DNA of 64,000 nt from Saccharopolyspora gloriosae (GCF_022828475.1 NZ_CP059557.1:2589470-2653469), one strand, 5' to 3'. Numbered from the stretch's first letter, positions 34,923 to 44,661 are shown. Translations and numbers: made by a program. Notes: generated from the letters alone by a model not told the origin.

Positions 34923-36800
34923 ATGATGGGATATCAGGAGACCTTCCGCGCCAGCATCGAGGAGCCCGAGACGTTCTGGCGCGAGGCCGCCACGGCAATT
35001 GACTGGCACCGCGCACCGGAACGCGTCCTGGACGGCACCGCCGCACCCTTCTACCGCTGGTACCCGGACGGACAGCTCAACGCCTGCCACAACGCTCTAG
35101 ACCGCCACGTACAAGCTGGCCATGGCGACCGCGCCGCGCTGATCTACGACAGCCCCGTCACCGGGACCAAGAAGATCTACACCTACAGCCAGATGCTCGA
35201 GGAAGTGGCGCGGTTCGCCGGCGCACTGACCAAGATCGGCGTCGGCCACGGAGACCGGGTCGTCATCTACATGCCCATGGTCCCCGAAGCCGCGATCGCG
35301 ATGCTTGCCTGCGCCCGCATCGGCGCGGTCCACTCGGTCGTCTTTGGCGGATTCGCCCCGAACGAGCTGGCGATCAGGATCGACGACGCTGCCCCCAAAG
35401 CCGTCGTCACAGCATCGTGCGGTATCGAAGGCACACGGATCATCGAATACAAACCGCTGCTCGAGCGCGCATTCGAACTGGCCGATCACAGCCCAGATCA
35501 CTGCATCGTTCTGCAACGCCCCCAGGCGGTCGCCGAGCTAGGCGACCGCGATCTCGACTGGTCCGAGATGATCGCCACTGCCAAACCTGTTGCCTGTGTT
35601 CCGGTGGTTAGTACCGATCCGCTCTACATCCTCTACACCTCGGGTACGACGGGCAAACCCAAGGGCGTCGTCCGTGACACTGGCGGCTACGCCGTCGCCC
35701 TGGCCTGGTCGATGCGCGCCATCTACGACGTCGGCCCTGGCGAGACGATGTTCAGCGCCTCCGATGTCGGTTGGGTCGTCGGGCACTCCTACATCGTCTA
35801 CGGGCCATTGCTTGCTGGCGCCACCACGGTGTTCTTCGAAGGCAAACCTGTCGGGACACCGGACCCGGGCCAGTTCTGGCGAGTCATTGCCGAGAACCAA
35901 GTGAAGGCCCTGTTCACCGCGCCCACCTCGCTGCGAGCGATCAAAAAGGAAGACTCGGAAGGTTCCTTCCTCGACGACTACGACCTCTCCAGCTTGAGCA
36001 CCGTGTTCCTAGCCGGCGAGCGCCTGGACCCTGAAACGCTCCGTTGGACTCAAGACCGCCTCGGCATTCCGGTCATCGACCACTGGTGGCAAACCGAGAC
36101 CGGCTGGCCGGTCGCCGCGAACCTCGTGGGACGGGAGCCCCTGCCCGTCAAGCCTGGATCCGCGAGCGTTGCGGTCCCCGGTTGGAACATCACGGTCGTC
36201 GACGCCGTCGGCGGTCCTGTACCGCGCGGCACCGACGGCACGATCCTGTTGAAACTGCCGCTGCCTCCGGGTGCGCTGACCACGCTCTGGAACGACGATG
36301 AACGCTACATCTCCTCGTACTTGTCCGAGTACCCGGGCTACTACGCTACCGGCGACGGCGGACACATCGACGATGACGGCTACGTGTTCATCATGGGCCG
36401 TACCGACGACGTCATCAATGTGGCCGGCCACCGGCTCTCGACCGGCACCATGGAGGAGGCCCTCGCTGCGCACCCGGCAGTCGCAGAGTGCGCCGTGATC
36501 GGCGTGGCAGATCCCCTCAAGGGGCAACTTCCTCGAGGATTCGTTGTGCTGAAAGCCGGTGACCATCACGACGAGGCCACCGTCGTTGCCGACCTCATCG
36601 CGCTGGTCCGCAACCGAATCGGAGCAGTGGCAGCGCTCAAGGATATCTCGATCGTGCCAGCCCTACCCAAAACTCGCTCCGGCAAGATCTTGCGGAAAAC
36701 CATGAGGGGAATCGCCGATGGCGCTGACGAATCGGCGCCTTCGACCATCGAGGACATAGCCGTGCTCGATGCGCTCCGCCCCGTTCTCCGACGCGACTGA
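34923..36800 (+). CDS. Propionyl/acetyl-CoA synthetase (PrpE-type, AMP-forming)
   Basis: 625 residues. The AMP-binding motif YILYTSGTTGKPKGVVRDTGG is preceded by VFGGFAPNELAIRI. The core motif WWQTETGWPVAANL and the hinge GYYATGDGGHIDDDGYVFIMGRTDD follow. The catalytic lysine lies in KTRSGKILRKTMR. Length and the propionate-type start ETFWREAATAIDWH point to PrpE over Acs. The start is ATG at 34923 (GGAG four bases before); a second ATG follows directly. It is 130 bases after the ApgM-like gene and is probably part of the same unit, supplying an acyl-CoA that the first-gene dehydrogenase could oxidise. Confidence 0.9.
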   Translation: MMGYQETFRASIEEPETFWREAATAIDWHRAPERVLDGTAAPFYRWYPDGQLNACHNALDRHVQAGHGDRAALIYDSPVTGTKKIYTYSQMLEEVARFAGALTKIGVGHGDRVVIYMPMVPEAAIAMLACARIGAVHSVVFGGFAPNELAIRIDDAAPKAVVTASCGIEGTRIIEYKPLLERAFELADHSPDHCIVLQRPQAVAELGDRDLDWSEMIATAKPVACVPVVSTDPLYILYTSGTTGKPKGVVRDTGGYAVALAWSMRAIYDVGPGETMFSASDVGWVVGHSYIVYGPLLAGATTVFFEGKPVGTPDPGQFWRVIAENQVKALFTAPTSLRAIKKEDSEGSFLDDYDLSSLSTVFLAGERLDPETLRWTQDRLGIPVIDHWWQTETGWPVAANLVGREPLPVKPGSASVAVPGWNITVVDAVGGPVPRGTDGTILLKLPLPPGALTTLWNDDERYISSYLSEYPGYYATGDGGHIDDDGYVFIMGRTDDVINVAGHRLSTGTMEEALAAHPAVAECAVIGVADPLKGQLPRGFVVLKAGDHHDEATVVADLIALVRNRIGAVAALKDISIVPALPKTRSGKILRKTMRGIADGADESAPSTIEDIAVLDALRPVLRRD

Positions 36801-37453
36801 GTGTGTTGGAGTGAGAAAAGCAGTTGTGTCAAGGAATTCGACTCATGAGGCGCCCCGCGGACGCGCCCCCGCGGACCAGTCTCTACTGATTGACGACCAG
36901 TTTTGGCCTGGCCGTGGCGCTGAGCGTTACGGCCCAACCCATATCGGCGGGACTGCGTCTGCGCCTAACCAGCCGGTCCGGCATGCTCTGCCGGTCGTTC
37001 AACGCTTGTGTGCGGCATTCCTGAGGTGGCGGCGTCGGGGTTGGTGTTGCCGGCGTTGTGGCGAGTTCCCGTGCTATGCCGCAGCGGTGCGGGCGGCTCG
37101 CTGAAGTGCGATGCCACCAGCCGAGAGGTTGTCGTGGGTTGTCCCGCGCAGCACACCGGACACTTGCACCGGCAAGCTCGCGCCGGGTCTGAGCCAGCCG
37201 CTCCGGCAACGGAAGGCGGTCGGTGCAAGTTCCTCGAGTTGCGTTGGAAGGACTCGAGGTCTGGGTCGGCCGCGGTGGGGTGAAGCTTTCTCGATTGGCG
37301 ACGGTCAAGATCAAGCGGCGATTTCCTGGCGCGACGGGAACGTGCGGCAACACGTTTGCATCCCGCCGGAACGAGAAGGAGCACGGACCGCTGAACTGCG
37401 ATGGACCGAAAAACACCGGTTGTTCAGGGTCCACTACCTTGACGCGGTATAGG
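36801..37453. other. Gene-free stretch of about 650 bases
   Basis: No frame here shows recognisable motifs or a ribosome site with consistent codon use on either strand. No clear repeats or hairpins were seen. It may be decayed sequence inside the island. Confidence 0.4.
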
Positions 37454-37798
37454 TCAGTTGTCGGTCAGCGCCGTGTGGATGGCCGGGGGTGCGGCTTGCG
37501 GTCGTCCTGCTGCGAGGACGAGGTGGCGGTGGCGGAGGGCGTCGAGGTTGTGGGTGGGGTTGCCTTCGACGCTGAGTAGGTCTGCGGCGTGTCCGGGGGA
37601 GAGCGTCCCGGTGCGGTGGTCGTTGTCGAGCAGGGCGTCGGCGGTTTCGGTGAGGGTGTGGCTGATGTCGTCGGGGTCGTCGTTGATGCGTGTGCAGGCT
37701 TCGAGGAGTTCGTCGAGGTGGGTGCAGTTGAGGATGGCGTCGGCGAGTTCGGAGTCGGTCGTGGTGTGCAGGAGGGTGGCGAGTGTGGTCGCGTCCAT
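37454..37798 (-). CDS. Small hypothetical protein with an amidohydrolase-like C-terminus
   Basis: 114 residues from the ATG at 37798. The first 55 residues (MDATTLATLLHTTTDSELAD, LDELLEACTRINDDPDDI) are unfamiliar and helical in appearance. The rest, GTLSPGHAADLLSVEGNPTHN and LDALRHRHLVLAAGRP, matches the extreme C-terminus of imidazolonepropionase-like amidohydrolases. No barrel precedes it, so it may be the tail of a destroyed amidohydrolase joined to other sequence, or a chance open frame at such a fusion. It ends just before the gene-free stretch. Function unknown; a pseudogene is quite possible. Confidence 0.42.
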   Translation of the reverse strand: MDATTLATLLHTTTDSELADAILNCTHLDELLEACTRINDDPDDISHTLTETADALLDNDHRTGTLSPGHAADLLSVEGNPTHNLDALRHRHLVLAAGRPQAAPPAIHTALTDN

Positions 37799-37975
37799 GT
37801 GGTGATGCTGTGGGTTGAGGAGTGGCGCGTGGAGCGTGTGAGTGTGGGTGCGCCCGGTTGGACTAGTCGGTGATTTCCCTTCTACTCGGGAAGTTGTCGC
37901 GTCCCGAGTCTCTTTACCGGCTCGGTTTCCGGCTTCTGCGCCGAGGAGCGATGCTTGTCTTGCCCTATCCGCCGC

Positions 37976-38189
37976 GTTCGAGCCCCGCATTCGCGGGGCC
38001 GACTCCGCACCGGCGGAGCCGGTGCTCCACCGGCGTAGGAGAGAACACCCCCACATGCGCGGAGCCGACCACGGTGGCCTTGTTCAGGTCCACCGGCACC
38101 TGGAAACCTCCGTATGCGCGGAGCCGACGAGGTCGACCGCCTGCTGCAACAGCATCTGCGGGGAACACCCCCGCGTGCGCGGGGCCGAC
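37976..38189 (-). CRISPR. Decayed second CRISPR array, about four repeats
   Basis: Repeat-like units end at 38003, 38069, 38128 and 38189. Only the one next to the leader copy (38162-38189) has the full CCCCGCGTGCGCGGGGCCGAC core; it begins GGAACAC where array 1 has GAACCAT. The others have substitutions (ACATGCGCGGAGCC, GTATGCGCGGAGCC) and irregular spacing (66, 59, 61). Decay increases away from the leader, as expected for an array no longer acquiring spacers. Confidence 0.78.
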
Positions 38190-38602
<413 letters not shown>

Positions 38603-38657
38603 GCCACACCCTCCGTGGGGTGCTTGAAAAGCTTAGCGCACCGCCCACAGAGGATCT

Positions 38658-39725
38658 TCATCGGCCCTCGGTTTCGGTATCGGTGCTGGTCAAGAGTTCG
38701 GCGCGGGTGCCGATCAGGCGGGTGGGACGGGTGAGGGTGAAGGCGGCGAGGGCTTCGTGGGAGGCGGCGGCGAGGGTCGCGGGATCTCGGGTGGGCGTAG
38801 TGGGGCGGACGCCGTGGGAGTGGGTGCGGAAGTGGGAGTCGCGGAGTTTGACCACGACCCGGCTCGCGAGCAGGTCGTGTGCGGCGAGGTCTTCGGCGAC
38901 GAGGTGGGAGAGGCGGGTCAGTTCGGCGCGCAATGGCTCGGGGGCGGTGACGTCCTCTTGGAAGGTGATCTCGCGACCGTAGGAGCGTGGGCGGTACGGC
39001 TCGGGATGCACGGGTGCGGGGTCGTAGCCGCGGGCTACGGCGACGAGCCACGGGCCGTTGCGGGGGCCGAAGTGCTCGGCGAGGGTGAAGCGGTCGGTGG
39101 CCGCGAGTTCGCCGACCGAGTGGAGTCCGCGTTCGGCCAGGCGGGCGGCTGTTCTGCGTCCGATTCCTCGTAGTGCTTCGGGTGGGCGTTCGTACATGGT
39201 GCGTGGCCAGTTTTCCGCGTCGAGGCGGAAGATTCCGCTGTCGGTGACTCCGGCGGTGGGTTTCGCGAAGCCGGAGGCGGTTTTTGCGCGCAGTTTGTTG
39301 TCGCCGATTCCCACGGAGCAGATCAGTCCGGTTCGGGTGTGGACGTGGCCGCGGAGTTCGGTGGCGGAGCGGGTGGCGTCGTCGGTGTCGAGCAGCAGGT
39401 ACGCCTCGTCCCAGCCTGCCTCCTCCACCACGTCGGAGAGGTCGCGCAGCGCGGCGGTGAAGGTGTCCGAGGCCGCCAGGTACGCGTCTCTGTCGAGGGG
39501 GAGGAACACTGCTTGCGGACAGCGTTTCGCCGCGGTGCGCAACGGGGTTCCGGAGTGCACGCCGAATTCGCGGGCCTCGTAGGAGGCTCCGGCGACGACG
39601 CCGCGGCGGGTGGGGTCTCCGATGCCTCCGACCAGCACGGGTTCACCGCGCAGTTCGGGGCGTCGCAGCAGTTCCACGGCGACGATGAACTGGTCCAGGT
39701 CCACGTGCAGCACCACTCGCTCCAC
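38658..39725 (-). CDS. DNA polymerase Y-family protein (DinB/Pol IV-like)
   Basis: 355 residues from a GTG at 39725 (GGAGG close by; GTGs three or four codons later are possible). VVLHVDLDQFIVAVELLRRP holds the first catalytic aspartate, with DQFIV at the steric-gate position. VVEEAGWDEAYLLLD carries the second acidic pair. CSVGIGDNKLRAKTASGFAKP is typical of Pol IV. RGIGRRTAARLAERGLHSVG is the helix-hairpin-helix thumb, and the little-finger domain ends the protein. No canonical clamp-binding motif is obvious at the C-terminus. Translesion synthesis is expected. It is divergent from the Nudix gene with only 55 bp between. Confidence 0.9.
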   Translation of the reverse strand: MERVVLHVDLDQFIVAVELLRRPELRGEPVLVGGIGDPTRRGVVAGASYEAREFGVHSGTPLRTAAKRCPQAVFLPLDRDAYLAASDTFTAALRDLSDVVEEAGWDEAYLLLDTDDATRSATELRGHVHTRTGLICSVGIGDNKLRAKTASGFAKPTAGVTDSGIFRLDAENWPRTMYERPPEALRGIGRRTAARLAERGLHSVGELAATDRFTLAEHFGPRNGPWLVAVARGYDPAPVHPEPYRPRSYGREITFQEDVTAPEPLRAELTRLSHLVAEDLAAHDLLASRVVVKLRDSHFRTHSHGVRPTTPTRDPATLAAASHEALAAFTLTRPTRLIGTRAELLTSTDTETEGR

Positions 39726-39780
39726 GCCTCCAGCTTGCCTCGTGCGCGGTGTCGTGGCAGGTCGGCGGTACGGTCGTCGG

Positions 39781-40248
39781 ATGGCGAAGCGCAGCGCGGG
39801 GATCTTGCTGTACCGGATGCGCGAGGGGGAGCCGGAAGTGCTGCTGGTGCATCCGGGCGGGCCGTTCTGGAAGAACAAGGACCTGGGCGCATGGTCGATC
39901 CCGAAAGGCGAGTACGGCGAGGACGAGACGCCGTTGTCCGCCGCGTTGCGCGAGTTCGAGGAGGAGACGGGCGTTCGGCCCGCCGCGAACTCGTTGATCG
40001 AACTCGGTGAGGTGCGCCAGAAGAGCGGCAAAGTGGTCGTGGCGTGGGCCGTGTGGGGCGAGTTCGAGGTGGGGGAGCTGCGCAGCAACCTCGTGGAACT
40101 GGCTTGGCCACCGCGTTCCGGGCGTACGCAGAGCTTCCCGGAAGTGGATCGGGCGGAGTGGTTCGATCCGGCGACGGCACGCGGGAAACTTGTTGCGGCG
40201 CAAGCGGAATTCATTTCGCGGCTGTTGGATGCGCTGGCCCCGGAGTGA
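39781..40248 (+). CDS. Nudix hydrolase
   Basis: 155 residues. The Nudix box is GEYGEDETPLSAALREFEEE followed by TGV, starting near residue 45, and fits the G-x5-E-x7-REUxEExGU pattern. RSAGILLYRMREGEPEVLLVHPGGPFW precedes it and FPEVDRAEWFDPATAR follows, as in the group of MutT-like proteins with an AW-IPKGE motif (GAWSIPKGE). The ATG at 39781 lacks a strong ribosome site. It is transcribed away from the Y-family polymerase; both could concern nucleotide-pool or DNA-damage tolerance. The substrate could be a diadenosine polyphosphate or another NDP-linked compound; unassigned. Confidence 0.88.
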   Translation: MAKRSAGILLYRMREGEPEVLLVHPGGPFWKNKDLGAWSIPKGEYGEDETPLSAALREFEEETGVRPAANSLIELGEVRQKSGKVVVAWAVWGEFEVGELRSNLVELAWPPRSGRTQSFPEVDRAEWFDPATARGKLVAAQAEFISRLLDALAPE

Positions 40249-40350
40249 TCGGGCCGGACACCGGTAGTGACGCGTAGTGTCGATCACGAGGCCGGGGGCG
40301 GCTTGTCGGTCTCGATTCGTTGAACGACGCGACACGACGAGGAGAAACCG

Positions 40351-41550
40351 ATGTCCGCCGACGAGACCGGCACGCAGCTGAACCAGGAGTACCCGCCGAA
40401 CTGGCCGGAGAAGGAGCCCTACGGCGTCGCCGATGTCCGGCAGGATCTGTGGCCTCGGGATGACAACTCCCGCGTTCTCGAGCTCGAGCTGCGCCCTCGG
40501 GACGAGGAGCTCGGCAGGATCTGGATCCGCGACACCTACGTGAACTGCTTCGTCGTCGACGGGAGTCCGCTCTACGTCGCCACCGGCACCACTCGCGCAG
40601 CCGGTGCCGGCGGGGCAGGGCCGTGGAACGACGGGATCTTCGTGTGGACCGCGGACTCCTTGGACGGGCCGTGGAAGCTGGTCGACACGACCGGCGTCCG
40701 GCCCGATGCGGAGAAGGGCAAGGTGTGGTCGCCGGAGTTCGTCGGCGAGAACGAGCCGGGACGCACCGTCGTCGCCCCGTGGCAGGAGTACTGGCACGAC
40801 GAGGAGTTCGGCAAGCGCGGCAACGCGTGGGCGCCCGAGGTGCACTACTTCCGCGGCACCTGGTACATCGTCGCGTGCATGGGCGATCATTCCCGCAAGG
40901 TCGGTTCGTTCATGCTCAAGAGCACGGGGGGAATCGAAGGGCCGTACCGGGTCGTCGAGGGCAACTTGGAGAAGCCGTTCGGCGAGCTGGTCTCGGGCGG
41001 GCCGGACTGGATCGACCCGAACGCCTACTTCCACATCGACGGTGGTCTCTACGCCGAAGGCGACAAGGCGTGGCTGGTGTTGCACAACGACCTGTACGCC
41101 GAATTCCGGGAGGACATGGAGGACATCGTCCAGACGACGAACCTCCCGAAGTTCGAGCAGACGCGGTACTCGTCCGAGCCGTACCTCGAGGGCGCTTACG
41201 TGTTCAAGCACGAAGGGAAGTACTACCTGGTGCACGCCGCCTGGGACTGGAAGTTCGACGGCGACCGGTACGCCTACGACACGACCGAAGGTGCGCGGTA
41301 CCAGTACGACGCGATCGTCGCCGTCTCGGACGAGTTCGAAGGGCCGTACTCGAAACGCTGGACCGCGGGCGTCGGCGCCGGTCACAACAACATCTTCGCG
41401 GATGCCGACGGCCGGCTGTGGGCGACGTTCTTCCGGAATCCGGCCGCCGGCTACTGGGCCGACCGGGGCGAGGACGCCGCGGTGGCCGGGGTGGTGCGGA
41501 TGGAGTGGACCGGGCCGGAAGGGAATCGGATCTACGTCCAGCGGAAGTGA
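40351..41550 (+). CDS. Glycoside hydrolase family 43-like protein
   Basis: 399 residues, a five-bladed propeller type: IRDTYVNCFVVDGSPLYVATG, DSLDGPWKLVD, GNAWAPEVHYFRGTWYIVAC, WIDPNAYFHIDGG, YLEGAYVFKHEGKYYLVHA and NNIFADADGRLWATFF are the repeated blade ends. WAPEV with its glutamate is a family hallmark. No signal peptide precedes it, so the protein seems cytoplasmic or is exported by another route. The ATG at 40351 follows AGGAG by five bases. It is a single gene; a strong hairpin terminator follows at 41595. Exact glycoside specificity (arabinose- or xylose-containing) cannot be read. Confidence 0.8.
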   Translation: MSADETGTQLNQEYPPNWPEKEPYGVADVRQDLWPRDDNSRVLELELRPRDEELGRIWIRDTYVNCFVVDGSPLYVATGTTRAAGAGGAGPWNDGIFVWTADSLDGPWKLVDTTGVRPDAEKGKVWSPEFVGENEPGRTVVAPWQEYWHDEEFGKRGNAWAPEVHYFRGTWYIVACMGDHSRKVGSFMLKSTGGIEGPYRVVEGNLEKPFGELVSGGPDWIDPNAYFHIDGGLYAEGDKAWLVLHNDLYAEFREDMEDIVQTTNLPKFEQTRYSSEPYLEGAYVFKHEGKYYLVHAAWDWKFDGDRYAYDTTEGARYQYDAIVAVSDEFEGPYSKRWTAGVGAGHNNIFADADGRLWATFFRNPAAGYWADRGEDAAVAGVVRMEWTGPEGNRIYVQRK

Positions 41551-41594
41551 GGCGCGCCATCGGTGTGCGAACGGTAGGCCTGCCGGAAAGACGA

Positions 41595-41626
41595 CCGCCG
41601 CCGGTTCCCCGCGGAACCGGCGGCGG
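41595..41626. terminator. Hairpin terminator between convergent genes
   Basis: CCGCCGCCGGTTCC and GGAACCGGCGGCGG form a perfect 14-bp stem with a 4-base loop, between the ends of the GH43-like gene and the leftward transporter gene. No T run follows, so it is of the GC-rich type common in actinobacteria. Confidence 0.7.
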
Positions 41627-41639
41627 TGTGCGAACCCGC

Positions 41640-42956
41640 TCAGTCCAGCGTCGAGTCCTTCGTTTCACGGCTGACGAACAGTGCGATGAGCGTCAGCCCT
41701 CCCATCGCGGCGAGGTAGACGCCGACCCAGCCGACGCCGTGGCTGCCTGCGAGCCAGGTCGCGATGTAGGGCGCCACGGAGGCGCCGAGCAGGCTCGCCA
41801 GGTTGTACGACACCGACGCGCCGGTGTAGCGCACCGCGGTCGGGAACAGCTCCGGCAGCACCGCGCCCATCGGGCCGAACGTCAAGCCCATCAAGGCGAG
41901 GCCGACGATGAGGAAGCTGAGCACCGCGGGCAGTGAACCGTTCCCGAACCACGGCCCCATCAGCAGCCCGAACACGATGATCGCCGAGGTGATCACGAGC
42001 AGCGTGGGGCGGCGGCCGAAGCGGTCGGCCAGCAGGCCCGCGATGGGCACGGTCAGGCCGAAGAACACGACGCCGATGAGCAGGAACACCAGGAACTCGG
42101 AGCGGCTGTAGCCGAGCCCGGACTCGGCGGTGCCGTAGGACAGGGTGAACACGGTCATCAGGTAGAACAGCACGTAGGTGGCCAGCATGATGAACGTGCC
42201 GAGCACCAGTCCCTTGAGGCCGGTGCGGAAGACCTGCACGAAGGGAACCTTGGCTCGTTCGCCGGATTCGACGACCTTCGCGAACGCGGGCGTTTCGTGC
42301 AGGCTCAGCCGGACCCACAGGCCGACGATGACGAGCACCGCGGAAACCAGGAACGGCACTCGCCAGCCCCAGGCCAGGAACGTCGCGTCGTCCATCGTTT
42401 CGGACAGCAGCAGGAACAGCCCGTTCGCCACGAAGAACCCGATGGGGGCGCCGAGCTGCGGGAACGTGCCGAAGATGGCGCGCTTGCCCGCGGGCGCGTT
42501 CTCGGTGGCCAGCAGGGCCGCACCGCCCCATTCGCCGCCGAGACCGAGGCCCTGGCCGAATCGGCACAGCGCCAGCAGCAGCGGGGCGGCCACGCCGATC
42601 GACGCGTAGCCGGGCAGCAGTCCGATGAGCACCGTCGAAATCCCCATCGTCAGCAGCGACGCGACCAGCGTCGACTTGCGGCCGATGCGGTCGCCGAAGT
42701 GCCCGAACAACGCCGAACCGACCGGACGCGCGATGAAGGCGATGGCGAACGTCGCCAGCGACTGCAAGGTGGCGGCGGTGGGATCACCTGCGGGGAAGAA
42801 GAGCTTCGGGAACACCAGGACGGCCGCGGTGGCGTAGACGTAGAAGTCGTAGAACTCGATGGAGGTTCCTACGAGGCTGGCCACCACGACTTGGCGAGTG
42901 GAGTTGCGCGGCGCGGCGTCATCCGCGACGGCATCGGGAACGTGGCCGACCGCCAT
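41640..42956 (-). CDS. MFS transporter, metabolite:H+ symporter (MHS) family
   Basis: 438 residues with twelve membrane segments. VVVASLVGTSIEFYDFYVYATAAVLVF is the hallmark first helix. The loop signature GHFGDRIGRKSTL follows helix 2, and CRFGQGLGLGGEWGGAALLATE lies at helix 4-5. The second-half copy is LLADRFGRRPTLL. This family includes ShiA (shikimate), proline/betaine and citrate carriers, so a carboxylate or zwitterion is a likely substrate. The ATG at 42956 has GGAGG nine bases upstream. It is transcribed alone, convergent to the GH43-like gene; 290 gene-free bases separate it from arsB. Confidence 0.92.
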   Translation of the reverse strand: MAVGHVPDAVADDAAPRNSTRQVVVASLVGTSIEFYDFYVYATAAVLVFPKLFFPAGDPTAATLQSLATFAIAFIARPVGSALFGHFGDRIGRKSTLVASLLTMGISTVLIGLLPGYASIGVAAPLLLALCRFGQGLGLGGEWGGAALLATENAPAGKRAIFGTFPQLGAPIGFFVANGLFLLLSETMDDATFLAWGWRVPFLVSAVLVIVGLWVRLSLHETPAFAKVVESGERAKVPFVQVFRTGLKGLVLGTFIMLATYVLFYLMTVFTLSYGTAESGLGYSRSEFLVFLLIGVVFFGLTVPIAGLLADRFGRRPTLLVITSAIIVFGLLMGPWFGNGSLPAVLSFLIVGLALMGLTFGPMGAVLPELFPTAVRYTGASVSYNLASLLGASVAPYIATWLAGSHGVGWVGVYLAAMGGLTLIALFVSRETKDSTLD

Positions 42957-43248
42957 GGTCCGGAACCTCCCTGTTCACACGTTCAGACCAAAATGAGCAC
43001 ACGTAGCGTAGCGCTCGCCGCCCACTGGCCGGGAACCGATTCCCATGAATTGGACATGGGATCGGCCACGGATGGGGCACCGCGAGGTCCGCGGCGCTCT
43101 TCCAGGCCGGGTACGGCGAAGCCGGCCGCGGTTGCGCCGCGATGTCGAGAGGTCGGTCGCGGCGACCTGCCTGGCTTGGCCGCGGCGGCTCGGCGGTGGC
43201 GGGTTCCGCTCGTCAACGCATGGCCTAGTGTGCTCGGGCGGAGCGGGG

Positions 43249-44661
43249 ATGAGGGTTCCACCGCGAATGGCGGAGGGGCTTGAGCTCGTGCTGACGGTCG
43301 TTGCCGGGTTGATCTTCGTGGTGACCTTGGCGCTGGTCATCTGGCGGCCCAGAGGGCTCGGGATCGGGTGGAGCGCACTCGGCGGGGCGGCCGTGGCGCT
43401 GCTGACCGGTGTGGTGGCCGTGCCCGATGTGTCCACTGTGGTCGGACTGGTCTGGAACGCGACGCTGGCGTTCGTGGCGATCGTGCTGGTCTCGCTCCTG
43501 CTCGACGAGTCCGGCTTCTTCGAGTGGGCCGCGCTGCACGTGGCCCGCTGGGGCGCTGGGCGAGGGCGGCGGCTGTTCGTGCTGGTGGTGCTGCTCGGCG
43601 CGGTGATCTCGGCGGTGTTCGCCAACGACGGAGCGGCGCTGATCCTCACCCCGATCGTGCTGCAGATCATGCTGGTGCTGCGGTTCACCCCGACCGCGAC
43701 GCTCGGTTTCGCGCTGGCCACCGGGTTCGTGGCCGACACCGGGAGTCTGCCGCTGGTGGTGTCGAACCTGGTCAACATCGTGTCCGCGGACTTCTTCGGG
43801 ATCGGGTTCGCCCGCTACGCGCTGGTGATGGTGCCGGTGGGCCTGGTCTCGGTGGCGGCGAGCCTCGCGGTGCTGCTGTGGTACTTCCGCCGCGACATCC
43901 CGGAGGAGTACGACCTGACCGTGCTCGCCGAACCCGCGTCGGCCATCCGGGACCGCACGACGTTCCGCGCCGGCTGGGCGGTGCTGGGCATGCTGCTCGC
44001 CGGGTACTTCGTGGCCGAGCCGCTGCGGGTACCGCTGTCCGCGGTGATCGGAGCGGGCGCGGTGGTGCTGCTGGCGGTGGCGGCGCGGTGGCCCGGATTC
44101 CTGTTCCGCACCGAGCGGAAGGTGCTCGTCGCGCACGGTGAAGTCCCGGCGGCGCCGGAGCCCGGTGAGCGGCGCATCGCCGTCGGCAAGGTCGTCCGGG
44201 AGGCGCCGTGGCAGATCGTGCTGTTCAGCATCGGCATGTACCTCGTCGTCTACGGCCTGCGCAATCAAGGCCTGACGCAGGAGCTGGCCGCGCTGTTCGG
44301 GCACTTCGGCGCGCACGGCACGCTCACCGCGGCCGTCGGCACCGGCGTCGTGGTGGCGGTGCTCGCGTCGATCATGAACAACCTGCCGACGGTGCTGATC
44401 GCCGCGCTGGCCATCGCGGGCGCGGGAGCGACGGGGCTCGCGCACGAGGCGATGGTGTACGCGAACGTCATCGGCTCCGACCTCGGACCGAAGATCACGC
44501 CGATCGGCAGCCTGGCCACCTTGCTGTGGTTGCACGTGCTCGACCGCAAGGGCCTGCACGTCGGCTGGGGACGCTACTTCCGGACGGGGATCGTGCTCAC
44601 CGTGCCGGTCCTGCTGGTGACGCTGCTCGCCCTCGCCGGATGGCTGACCGTCATCGGCTGA
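43249..44661 (+). CDS. ArsB-type arsenite/anion efflux membrane protein
   Basis: 470 residues with about eleven or twelve membrane segments. [48 protein letters not shown] and [17 protein letters not shown] are signatures of the ArsB/NhaD (IT) superfamily, as is [23 protein letters not shown] near the end. The start is ATG at 43249 (GGAG five bases before), with another in-frame ATG at 43267. No arsR, arsC or acr3 is adjacent, so arsenite export is probable from family membership only; some relatives export other anions. Confidence 0.86.
   Translation: MRVPPRMAEGLELVLTVVAGLIFVVTLALVIWRPRGLGIGWSALGGAAVALLTGVVAVPDVSTVVGLVWNATLAFVAIVLVSLLLDESGFFEWAALHVARWGAGRGRRLFVLVVLLGAVISAVFANDGAALILTPIVLQIMLVLRFTPTATLGFALATGFVADTGSLPLVVSNLVNIVSADFFGIGFARYALVMVPVGLVSVAASLAVLLWYFRRDIPEEYDLTVLAEPASAIRDRTTFRAGWAVLGMLLAGYFVAEPLRVPLSAVIGAGAVVLLAVAARWPGFLFRTERKVLVAHGEVPAAPEPGERRIAVGKVVREAPWQIVLFSIGMYLVVYGLRNQGLTQELAALFGHFGAHGTLTAAVGTGVVVAVLASIMNNLPTVLIAALAIAGAGATGLAHEAMVYANVIGSDLGPKITPIGSLATLLWLHVLDRKGLHVGWGRYFRTGIVLTVPVLLVTLLALAGWLTVIG

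Noticed and set aside
30521-36800. In-frame TGA read as selenocysteine or a SECIS element near selD
   Set aside because: All operon genes are open without internal TGA and show no missing cysteine-type motif; no SECIS-like hairpin after a TGA was found.
36883-37434. Leftward arginine/proline-rich frames in the gene-free stretch
   Set aside because: Composition is that of random high-GC translation, with no domain or ribosome site.
28294-37453. Search for an integrase or excisionase inside the putative island
   Set aside because: No tyrosine or serine recombinase sequence is present between the repeats, so the element, if one, is not self-mobile as it stands.
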